NCBI GenBank assembly: GCA_949152475.1
Contig: OX424569.1
Coordinates: 19,257,170-19,321,169, forward strand
DNA length: 64,000 nucleotides
Source of the DNA: Terebella lapidaria
Lineage: Eukaryota > Annelida > Polychaeta > Terebellida > Terebellidae
Direction: 5' to 3'
The stretch's first letter is position 1. Each line of letters starts with the position of its first letter. This document shows positions 1-10,182 of the stretch, in pieces. A program made the translations under genes and the position numbers. Below the pieces are notes generated by a model. It saw only the letters and a list, made by a program, of their open reading frames with translations. It did not search any database and was not told where the DNA came from.

Positions 1-3000
1 GGGGGGAGGAGAGGTCAGTGTGGCGTTACCCGTGTACTGTATGTTTACTGGAAGCCGTTGGTGGTGGGGGGAGGAGAGGTCAGTGCGGCGTTACCCGTGT
101 ATTGTATGGTTACTGGAAGCCGTTGGTGGTGGGGGGAGGAGAGGTCAGTGCGGTGTTACCCGTGTATTGTATGTTTACTGGAAGCCGTTGGTGGTGGGGG
201 GAGGAGAGGTCAGTGCGGCGTTACCCGTGTATTGTATGTTTACTGGAAGCCGCTGGTGGTGGGGGGAGGAGAGGTCAGTGCGGCGTTACCCGTGTAATGT
301 ATGTTTACTGGAAGCCGTTGGTGGTGGGGGGAGGAGAGGTCAGTGCGGCGTTACCCATGTATTGTATGTTTACTGGAAGCCGTTGGTGGTGGGGAGAGGA
401 GAGGTCAGTGCGGCGTTACCCATGTACTGTATGTTTACTGGAAGCCGTTGGTGGTGGGGGAGGAGAGGTCAGTGCGGCATTACCCGTGTACTGTATGTTT
501 ACTGGAAGCCGTTGGTGGTGGGGGGAGGAGAGGTCAGTGCGGCGTTACCCGTGTATTGTATGTTTACTGGAAGCCGTTGGTGGTGGGGGGAGGAGAGGTC
601 AGTGCGGCGTTACCCGTGTATTGTATGTTTACTGGAAGCCGCTGGTGGTGGGGGGAGGAGAGGTCAGTGCGGCGTTACCCGTGTAATGCATGTTTACTGG
701 AAGCCGTTGGTGGTGGGGGGTGGAGAGGTCAGTGCGGCGTTACCCGTGTATTGTATGTTTACTGGAAGCCGTTGGTGGTGGGGAGAGGCGAGGTCAGTGC
801 GGCGTTACCTGTGTACTGTATGTTTACTGGAAGCCGTTGAAGGTGGGGGGAGGAGAGGTCAGTGCGTCGATACCCGTGTACTGTATGTTTACTGGAAGCC
901 GTTGGTGGTGGGGGAGGAGAGGTCAGTGCGGCATTACCCGTGTACTGTCTGTTTACTGGAAGCCGTTGAAGGTGGGGGGAGGAGAGGTCAGTGCGGCGTT
1001 ACCCGTGTACTGTATGTTTACTGGAAGCCGTTGGTGGTGGGGGGAGGAGAGGTCAGTGCGGCGTTACCCGTGTACTGTATGTTTACTGGAAGCCGTTGGT
1101 GGTGGGGGGAGGAGAGGTCAGTGCGGCCTTACCCGTGTAATGTATGTTTACTGGAAGCCGTTGGTGGTGGGGGGAGGAGAGGTCAGTGCGGCGTTACCCG
1201 TGTACTGTATGTTTACTGGAAGCCGTTGGTGGTGGGAGAGGAGAGGTCAGTGCGGCGTTACCCGTGTACTGTATGTTTACTGGAAGCCGTTGGTGGTGGG
1301 GGGAGGAGAGGTCAGTGCGGCCTTACCCGTGTAATGTATGTTTACTGGAAGCCGTTGGTGGTGGGGGGAGGAGAGGTCAGTGCGGCGTTACCCGTGTACT
1401 GTATGTTTACTGGAAGCCGTTGGTGGTGGGGGGAGGAGAGGTCAGTGCGGCGTTACCCATGTACTGTATGTTTACTGGAGGCCGTTGGTGGTGGGTGAGG
1501 AGAGGTCAGTGCGGCGTTACCCGTGTACTGTATGTTTACTGGAAGCCGTTGGTGGTGGGGGGAGGAGAGGTCAGTGCGGCGTTACCCGTGTACTGTATGT
1601 TTACTGGAAGCCGTTGGTGGTGGGAGAGGAGAGGTCAGTGCGGCATTACCCGTGTACTGTATGTTTACTGGAAGCCGTTGGTGGTGGGTGAGAGGAGAGG
1701 TCAGTGCGACGTTACCTGTGTACTGTATGTTTACTGGAAGCTGTTGGTGGTGGGAGAGGAGAGGTCAGTGCGGCGTTACCCGTGTACTGTATGTTTACTG
1801 GAAGCCGTTGGTGGTGGGAGAGGAGAGGTCAGTGCGGCGTTACCCGTGTACTGTATGTTTACTGGAAGCCGTTGGTGGTGGGTGAGAGGAGAGGTCAGTG
1901 CGACGTTACCTGTGTACTGTATGTTTACTGGAAGCTGTTGGTGGTGGGAGAGGAGAGGTCAGTGCGGCGTTACCCGTGTACTGTATGTTTACTGGAAGCC
2001 GTTGGTGGCGGGTGAGAGGAGAGGTCAGTGCGGCGTTACCCGTGTATTGTATGTTTACTGGAAGCCGTTGGTGGTGGGGAGAGGAGAGGTCAGTGCGGCG
2101 TTACCTGTGTACTGTATGTTTACTGGAAGCCGTTAGTGGTGGGAGAGGAGAGGTCAGTGCGGCGTTACCTGTGTACTGTATGTTTACTGGAAGCCGTTGG
2201 TGGTGGGAGAGGTCAGTGCGACGTTACCTGTGTACTGTATGTTTACTGGAAGCTGTTGGTGGTGGGGGGAGAAGAGGTCAGTGCGGCTTTACCCGTGTAC
2301 TGTATGTTTACTGGAAGCCGTTGGTGGTGGGTGAGAGGAGAGGTCAGTGCGGCGTTACCCGTGTACTGTATGTTTACTAGAAGCCGTTGGTGGTGGGGGG
2401 AGAAGAGGTCAGTGCGGCTTTACCCGTGTACTGTATGTTTACTGGAAGCCGTTGGTGGTGGGTGAGAGGAGAGGTCAGTGCGGCGTTACCCGTGTACTGT
2501 ATGTTTACTAGAAGCCGTTGGTGGTGGGGAGAGGAGAGGTCAGTGTGGCGTTAACCGTGTACTGTATGTTTACTAGAAGCCATTTTTGGTGGGGGAGGGA
2601 GGTTAGTGCGGCGTTACCCGTGTACTGTATGTTTACTGGAAGCCGTTGGTTGTGGGGAGAGGAGAGGTCAGTGCGGCGTTACCTGTGTACTGTATGTTTC
2701 CTGGAAGCCGTTGGTGGTCTGGAGAGGAGAGGTCAGTGCGGCGTTACCCCTGTACTGTATGTTTACTGGAATTCGTTGGTGGTGGGAGACGAGAGGTCAG
2801 TGTGGCGTTGCCTGTGTACTGTATGTTTACTGGAAGCCGTTGGTGGTGGGGAGAGGAGAGGTCAGTGCGGCGTTATCCGTGTACTGTATGTTTCCTGGAG
2901 GCCGTTGGTGGTGGGGGGAGGAGAGGTTAGTGCGGCGTTACCCGTGTACTGTATGTTTACTGGAAGCCGTTGGTGGTGGGGAGAGGGGAGGTCAGTGCGG

Positions 3001-6000
3001 CGTTACCCGTGTACTGTATGTTTACTAGATGCCGTTGGTGGTGGGGAGAGGAGAGGTTAGTGCGGCGTTAGCCGTGTACTGTATGTTTACTGGAAGCCGT
3101 TGGTGGTGGGGAGAGGAGAGGTCAGTGCGGCGTTACCCATGTACTGTATGTTTACTGGAAGCCGTTGGTGGTGGGGGGAGGAGAGGTCAGTGCGGCGTTA
3201 CCCATGTACTGTATGTTTACTGGAAGCCGTTGGTGGTGGGGAGAGGAGAGGTCAGTGCGCCGTTACCCGTGTACTGTATGTTTACTGGAAGCCGTTGGTG
3301 GTGGGGAGAGGAGAGGTCAGTGCGGCGTTAACTGTGTACTGTATGTTTACTGGAAGCTGTTGTTGGTGGGGGAGGAGAGGTCAGTGCGTCGTTACCTGTG
3401 TACTATATGTTTACTGGAAGCCGTTGGTGGTGGGGAGAGGAGAGGTCAGTGTGTCGTTACCTGTGTACTGTATGTTTACTGGAAGCTGTTGGTGGTGGGA
3501 GATTAGAGGTCAATGTTGCGTTACCCGTGTACTGTATGTTTACTGGAAGCCGTTGGTGGTGGGGGGAGGAGAGGTCAGTGCGTCGTTACCTGTGTACTGT
3601 ATGTTTACTGGAAGCCGTTGGTGGTGGGGAGAGGAGAGGTCAGTGTGGCGTTACCTGTGTACTGTATGTTTACTGGAAGCTGTTGGTGGTGGGAGATTAG
3701 AGGTCAATGTTGCGTTACCCGTGTACTGTATGTTTACTGGAAGCCGTTGGTGGGGGGGGGGGAGGAGAGGTCAGTGCGGGGTTACCCGTGTACTGTATGT
3801 TTACTGGAAGCTGTTGGTGGTGGGAGAGGAGAGGTCAGTGTGGCGTTACCTGTGTACTGTATGTTTACTGGAAGCCGTTGGTGGTGGGGGGGGGGAGTGG
3901 TCAGTGTGGCGTTACCTGTGTACTGTATGTTTACTGGAAGCTGTTGGTGGTGGGAGAGGAGAGGTCAGTGCGGCGTTACCCGTGTACTGTATGTTTACTG
4001 GAAGCCGTTGGTGGTGGGAGAGGAGAGGTCAGTGCGGCATTACCCGTGTACTGTATGTTTACTGGAAGCCGTTGGTGGTGGGAGAGGAGAGGTCAGTGCG
4101 GCATTACCCGTGTACTGTATGTTTACTGGAAGCTGTTGGTGGTGGGAGAGGAGAGGTCAGTGCGGCGTTACCTGTGTACTGTATGTTTACTGGAAGCCGC
4201 TGGTGGTGGGGAGAGGAGAGGTCAGTGCGGCGTTACCCGTGTACTGTATGTTTACTAGAAGCCGTTGGTGGTGGGGAGAGGAGAGGTCAGTGCGGCATTA
4301 CCCGTGTACTGTATGTTTACTGGAAGCCATTTTTGGTGGGGGGAGGAGAGGTCAGTGCGGCGTTACCCGTGTATTGTATGTTTACTGGAAGCCGTTGGTG
4401 GTGGGGGGAGGAGAGGTCAGTGCGGCGTTACCCGTGTATTGTATGTTTACTGGAAGCCGTTGGTGGTGGGGGGAGGAAAGGTCAGTGTGGCATTACCGGT
4501 GTACTGTATGTTTACTGGAAGCCGTTGGTGGTGGGGGGGAGGAGAGGTCAGTGTGGCATTACCCGTGTACTCTATGTTTACTGGAAGCCTTTGGTGGTGG
4601 GTGAGAGGAGAGGTCAGTGCGGCATTACCCGTGTACTGTATGTTTACTGGAAGCCGTTGGTGGTGGGGGGAGGAGAGGTCAGTGCGGCTTTACCCGTATA
4701 CTGTATGTTTACTGGAAGCCGTTGGTGGTGGGGGGAGGAGAGGTCAGTGCGGCGTTACCTGTGTATTGTATGTTTAGTGGAAGCCGTTGGTGGTGGGAGA
4801 GGAGAGGTCAGTGCGGCTTTACCCGTATACTGTATGTTTACTGGAAGCCGTTGGTGGTGGGGAGAGGGAAGGTAAGTGCGGCGTTACTCGTGTACTCTAT
4901 GTTTACTGGAAGCCGTTGGTGGTGGGTGAGAGGAGAGGTCAGTGCGGCGTTACCCGTGTACTGTATGTTTACTGGAAGCCGTTGGTGGTGGGGAGAGGAG
5001 AGGTCAGTGCGGCTTTACCCGTGTACTGTATGTTTACTGGAAGCCGTTGCTGGTGGGGGGAGGAGAGGTCAGTGCGGCGTTACCCGTGTACTGTAGGTTT
5101 ACTGGAAGCCGTTGGTGGTGGGGGGAGCAAAGGTCAGTGTGGCATTACCGGTGTACTGTATGTTTACTTGAAGCCGTTGGTGGTGGGGGGAGGAGAGGTC
5201 AGTGTGGCATTACCCGTGTACTCTATGTTTACTGGAAGCCGTTGGTGGTGGGTGAGAGGAGAGGTCAGTGCGGCATTACCCGTGTACTGTATGTTTACTG
5301 GAAGCCGTTGGTGGTGGGGGGAGGAGAGGTCAGTGCGGCGTTACCTGTGTATTGTATGTTTAGTGAAAGCCGTTGGTGGTGGGAGAGGAGAGGTCAGTGC
5401 GGCTTTACCCGTATACTGTATGTTTACTGGAAGCCGTTGGTGGTGGGGAGAGGGAAGGTAAGTGCGGCGTTACTCGTGTACTCTATGTTTACTGGAAGCC
5501 GTTGGTGGTGGGTGAGAGGAGAGGTCAGTGCGGCGTTACCCGTGTACTGTATGTTTACTGGAAGCCGTTGGTGGTGGGGAGAGGAGAGGTCAGTGCGGCT
5601 TTACCCGTGTACTGTATGTTTACTGGAAGCCGTTGGTGGTGGGGGGAGGAGAGGTCAGTGCGGCGTTACCTGTGTATTGTATGTTTAGTGGAAGCCGTTG
5701 GTGGTGGGAGAGGAGAGGTCAGTGCGGCTTTACCCGTGTACTGTATGTTTACTGGAAGCCGTTGGTGGTGGGGAGAGGAAAGGTAAGTGCGGCGTTACCC
5801 GTGTACTCTATGTTTACTGGAAGCCGTTGGTGGTGGGTGAGAGGAGAGGTCAGTACGGCGTTACCCGTGTACTGTATGTTTACTGGAAGCCGTTGGTGGT
5901 GGGGGAGGAGAGGTCAGTGTGGCGTCACCCGTGTACTCTATGTTTACTGGAAGCCATTGGTGGTGGGAGAGGAGAGGTCAGTGCGGCGTTACCCGTGTAC

Positions 6001-9000
6001 TGTATGTTTACTGGGAGCCGTTGAAGGTGGGGGGAGGAGAGGTCAGTGCGGCGTTACCCGTGTATTGTATGTTTACTGGAAGCCATTGGTGGCGGGAGAA
6101 AGAGAGGTCAGTGCGGCGTTACCCGTGTATTGTATGTTTACTGGAAGCCGTTGGTGTTTGGGAGAGGAGAGGTCAGTGCAGCGTTACTTGTGTGTTGTAT
6201 GTTTACTGGAAGCCGTTGGTGGTGGGGGGAGGAGAGGTCAGTGTGGCGTTACCCGTGTACTGTATATTTACTGGAAGCCGTTGGTGGTGGGGAGAGGAGA
6301 GGTCAGTGCTGTGTTACCCGTGTACTGTATGTTTACTGGAGGCCGTTGGTGGTTGGAGAAGGAGAGGTCAGTGCGGCGTTACCCGTGTACTGTATGTTTA
6401 CTGGAAGCCGTTGGTGGTGGTTGGAGAAGAGGTCAGTGCGGTGTTACCCGTGTACTGTATGTTTACTGGAAGCCGTTGGTGGTGGGGGGAGAAGAGGTCA
6501 GTGCGGCGTTACCCGTGTACTGTATGTTCACTGGAAGCCGTTGGTGGTTGGAGAGGAGAGGTCAGTGCGGCGTTACCCGTGTACTGTATGTTTACTGGAA
6601 GCCGTTGGTGGTGGGGGAGGAGTGGTCAGTGCGGCATTACCCATGTACTGTATGTTTACTGGAAGCCTTTGGTGGTGGGGGGAGAAGAGTTCAGTGCGGC
6701 GTTACCCGTGTACTGTATGTTTACTGGAAGCCGTTGGTGGTGGGAGAGGAGAGGTCAGTGCGGCGTTACCCGTGTACTGTATGTTTACTGGAAGCCGTTG
6801 GTGGTGGGAGAGGAGAGGTCAGTGCGGCGTTACCCGTGTACTGTATGTTTACTGGAAGCCGTTGGTGGTGGGGGGAGAAGAGGTCAGTGCGGTGTTACCC
6901 GTGTACTGTATGTTTACTGGAAGCCGTTGGTGGTGGGAGAGGAGAGGTCAGTGCGGCGTTACCCATGTACTGTATGTTTACTGGAAGCCGTTGGTGGTGG
7001 GGGGAGGAGAGGTCAGTGCGGCGTTACCCGTGTACTGTATGTTTACTGGAAGCCGTTGAAGGTGGGGGGAGGAGAGGTCAGTGCGGCGTTACCCGTGTAT
7101 TGTATGTTTACTGGAAGCCGTTGGTGGTGGGGGGAGGAGAGGTCAGTGAGGCGTTACCCGTGTTCTCTATGTTTACTGGAAGCCGTTGGTGGTGGGTGAG
7201 AGGAGAGGTCAGTGCGGCGTTACCCATGTACTGTATGTTTACTGGAAGCCGTTGGTGGTGGGAGAGGAGAGGTCAGTGCTGCGTTACCTGTGTACTGTAT
7301 GTTTACTGGAAGCCGTTGGTGGTGGGGAGAGGAGAGGTCAGTGCGGCGATACCCGTGTACTGTATGTTTACTGGAAGCCGTCGGTGGTATGGGGAGGAGA
7401 GGTCAGTGCGACGTTACCTGTGTACTGTATGTTTACTGGAAGCCGTTGGTGGTAGGGAGAGGAGAGGTCGGTGCGGCGATACCCGTGTACTGTATGTTTA
7501 CTGGAAGCCGTTGGTAGTGGGAGAAGGAGAGGTCAGTGTGGCGTTACCCGTGTATTGTATGTTTACTGGAAGCCGTTGGTGGTGGGGGGAGGAGAGGTCA
7601 GTGTGGCGTTACCCGTGTATTGTATGTTTACTGGAAGCCGTTGGCATTTGGGAGAGGAGAGGTCAGTGCGGCGTTACTTGTGTGTTGTATGTTTACTGGA
7701 AGCCGTTGGTGGTGGGAGAAGGAGAGGTCAGTGTGGCGTTACCCGTGTACTGTATGTTTACTGGAAGCCGTTGGTGGTGTGGAGAGGAGAGGTCAGTGCT
7801 GCGTTACCCGTGTACTGTATGTTTACTGGAGGCCGTTGGTGGTTGGAGAAGGAGAGGTCAGTGCGGCGTTACCCGTGTACTGTATGGTTACTGGAAGCCA
7901 TTGGTGGTGGGGGGAGGAGAGGTCAGTGCGGCGTTACCCGTGTACTGTATGTTTACTGGAAGCCGTTGGTGGTGGGGGGAGGAGAGATCAGTGCGGCGTT
8001 ATCCGTGTACTGTATGTTTACTGGAAGCCGTTGGTGGTGGGGGGAGGAGAGGTCAGTGCGGCGTTACCCGTGTACTGTATGTTTACTGGAAGCCGTTGGT
8101 GGTGGGGAGAGGAGAGGTCAGTGCGGCGTTACCCATGTACTGTATGTTTACTGGAAGCTGTTGGTGGTGGGAGAGGAGAGGTCAGTGTAGCGTTACCCGT
8201 GTACTGTATGTTTACTGGAAGCCGTTGAAGGTGGGGGGAGGAGAGGTCAGTGCGGCATTACCCGTGTACTGTATGTTTACTGGAGGCCGTTGGTGGTGGG
8301 GAGAGGAGAGGTCAGTGCGGCGTTACCCGTGTACTGTATGTTTACTGGAAGCCGTTGAAGGTGGGGGGAGGAGAGGTCAGTGCGGCGATACCCGTGTATT
8401 GTATGTTTACTGGAAGCCGTTGGTGGGGGAGAGGAGAGGTCAGTGCGGCGTTACCCATGTCCTGTATGTTTACTGGAAGCTGTTGGTGGTGGGAGAGGAG
8501 AGGTCAGTGCGGCAATACTCGTGTACTGTATGTTTACTGGAAGCCGTTGAAGGTGGGGGGAGGAGAGGTCAATGCGGCGTTACCCGTGTACTGTATGTTT
8601 ACTGGAAGCCGTTGAAGGTGGGGGGAGGAGAGGTCAGTGCGGCGTTATCCGTGTATTGTATGTTTACTGGAAGCCGTTGGTGTTGAGGGGAGGAGAGGTC
8701 AGTGCGGCGTTACCCGTGTACTGTATGTTTACTGGAAGCCGTTGGTGGTGGGAGAGGAGAGGTCAGTGCGGCGTTACCCGTGTACTGTATGTTTACTGGA
8801 AGCCATTGGTGGTGGGGGGAGGAGTGGTCAGTGCGGCATTACCCGTGTACTGTATGTTTACTGGAAGCCGTTGGTGGTGGGGGGAGGAGAGGTCAGTGCG
8901 GCGTTACCCGTGTACTGTATGTTTACTGGAAGCTTTTGAAGGTGGGGGGAGGAGAGGTCAGTGCGGCGTTACCCGTGTATTGCATGTTTACTGGAAGCCG

Positions 9001-9699
9001 TTGGTGGTGGGGAGAGGAGAGGTCAGTGCGGCGTTACCCGTGTACTGTATGTTTACTGGAATCCGTTGAAGGTGGGGGGAGGAGAGGTCAGTGCGGCGTT
9101 ACCCGTGTATTGTATGTTTACTGGAAGCCGTTGGTGGGTGTGGGAGGAGAGGTCAGTGCGGCGTTACCCGTGTACTGTATGTTTACTGGAAGCCGTTGGT
9201 GGTGGGAGAGGAGAGGTCAGTGCGGCAATACCCGTGTACTGTATGTTTACTGGAAGCCGTTGAAGGTGGGGGGGAGGAGAGGTCAGTGCGGCGTTACCCG
9301 TGTATTGTATGTTTACTGGAAGCCGTTGGTGTTGGGGGAAGGAGAGGTCAGTGCGGCAATACCCGTGTACTGTATGTTTACTGGAAGCCGTTGAAGGTGG
9401 GGGGAGGAGAGGTCAGTGTGGCGTTACCCGTGTACTGTATGTTTACTGGAAGCCGTTGGTGGTGGGGTAAGGAGAGGTCAGTGCGGCGTTACCCGCGTAT
9501 TGTATGTTTACTGGAAGCCGTTGGTGGTGGGGGAGGAGAGGTCAGTGCGGCGTTACCTGTGTACTGTATGTTTACTGGAGGCCGTTGGTGGTGGGAGAGG
9601 AGAGGTCAGTGTGGCGTTACCCGTGTACTATATGTTTACTGGAAGCCGTTGATGGTGGGGGAAGGAGAGGTCAGTGCGGCGTTACCCGTGTATTGTATG
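1..9699 (+). repeat. 65-bp G-rich minisatellite, left block
   Basis: Head-to-tail copies of a unit of about 65 bp (range about 62-66). A typical unit runs GGTGGTGGGGGGAGGAGAGG, then GTCAGTGCGGCGTTACCC, then GTGTACTGTATGTTTACTGG and AAGCCGTT. Most length change lies in the G/A-rich part (GGGGGGAGG, GGGAGAGG, GGGGAGAGG, GGGTGAGAGG, GAAGGTGGGGGG). The block begins before the window. The consensus has no stop codon in any plus-strand frame, and because 65 is not a multiple of 3 the frame rotates through all three readings every three units. Long open frames here (up to 1,052 codons at 5528-8686) are therefore a property of the repeat and not evidence of a gene. The G-rich strand is always the plus strand. 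Confidence 0.97.
4617..5786 (+). repeat. Higher-order duplication inside the minisatellite (period about 586 bp)
   Basis: The pattern of unit variants in about 4617-5200 recurs at 5203-5786, shifted by 586 bp (nine units plus one base). Shared rare variants include the GGGAAGGTAAGTG unit, TGTTTAGTG and TTACCCGTATACTG. This shows block duplication of many units at once rather than only single-unit gain. Confidence 0.8.
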
Positions 9700-9847
9700 T
9701 GTGACCTCTCTGATGTGTGAAAATGTACTCCTACTAGCTTGGCTAGTGGGATATCCCTTTAGCTCATCTGGTAGAGCGGATGGCTGATGTGTGAGAGGTC
9801 CCGGGTTCAAATCCCAGTCTGGCCGAGGCATTCCTCGCTTGGTTACA
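9700..9847 (+). repeat. 5' LTR of the TRIM
   Basis: 148-bp terminal repeat, TG...CA ends. It carries the tRNA-like segment at 9753-9824 and ends with GAGGCATTCCTCGCTTGGTTACA-type sequence; part of that tail (GGCATTCCTCGCTTGGTTACA) is also copied into the start of the interior. Confidence 0.85.
9753..9824 (+). promoter_or_regulatory. tRNA-like pol III promoter (A and B boxes) inside the TRIM LTR
   Basis: A box TAGCTCATCTGG at 9760-9771 and B box GGTTCAAATCC at 9804-9814, 44 bp apart as in a real tRNA gene. The D-arm stem GCTC/GAGC pairs and the T-arm pairs with one mismatch. The 7-bp acceptor arms (ATCCCTT and TCTGGCC) do not pair and the anticodon stem is poor, so this is not a functional tRNA gene. 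An identical copy lies in the 3' LTR at 10088-10159. A pol III start inside an LTR is an inference from the boxes alone. Confidence 0.7.
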
Positions 9848-10034
9848 ATTGGTGGCAGTGGTGGGAGGCATTCCTCGCTTGGTTACAATTGGTGGCAATT
9901 GGTGGCAGCGGTGGGATGCCTTGTATTCCTTCGGGATGTGGCCCTGTTATGACTGAGGATGTCCTGAGGTTGAAGTAGGATGTCTGGTTATAGCTCCTCA
10001 CCTCGGGACGAGGTTTCAAAACCCCCCGGAAATG

Positions 10035-10182
10035 TGTGACCTCTCTGATGTGTGAAAATGTACTCCTACTAGCTTGGCTAGTGGGATATCCCTTTAGCTC
10101 ATCTGGTAGAGCGGATGGCTGATGTGTGAGAGGTCCCGGGTTCAAATCCCAGTCTGGCCGAGGCATTCCTCGCTTGGTTACA
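10035..10182 (+). repeat. 3' LTR of the TRIM
   Basis: 148-bp copy identical by eye to 9700-9847. It is followed directly by the TATG target duplication and by normal minisatellite sequence. Confidence 0.85.

Larger units (their letters stand above)
9700..10182 (+). mobile_element. TRIM-like miniature LTR element with tRNA-like LTRs
   Basis: A 483-bp insertion in the minisatellite. It has two direct terminal repeats of 148 bp (9700-9847 and 10035-10182) that begin TGTGACC, end GGTTACA and look identical base for base. The insertion is flanked by a 4-bp target duplication TATG (9696-9699 and 10183-10186), and the uninterrupted minisatellite has a single TATG at that place. The 187-bp interior opens with ATTGGTGGCAGTGGTGGGA, placed like a primer-binding site, and contains no coding frame of note. 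That is the layout of a terminal-repeat retrotransposon in miniature, moved by proteins from elsewhere. Identical LTRs imply a very recent insertion. It looks whole. A pair of tRNA-derived SINEs is less likely because of the TG...CA ends, the single target duplication around the pair, and the primer-site-like start. Confidence 0.85.

Noticed and set aside
5528-8686. A 1,052-codon open frame (and many smaller ones) across the minisatellite
   Set aside because: The 65-bp repeat lacks stops in all forward frames; open length follows from the repeat. No domain, no start context and no codon-aware indel pattern.
9753-9824. A functional tRNA gene
   Set aside because: A and B boxes are good but the acceptor and anticodon stems do not pair, and it lies within a duplicated terminal repeat.
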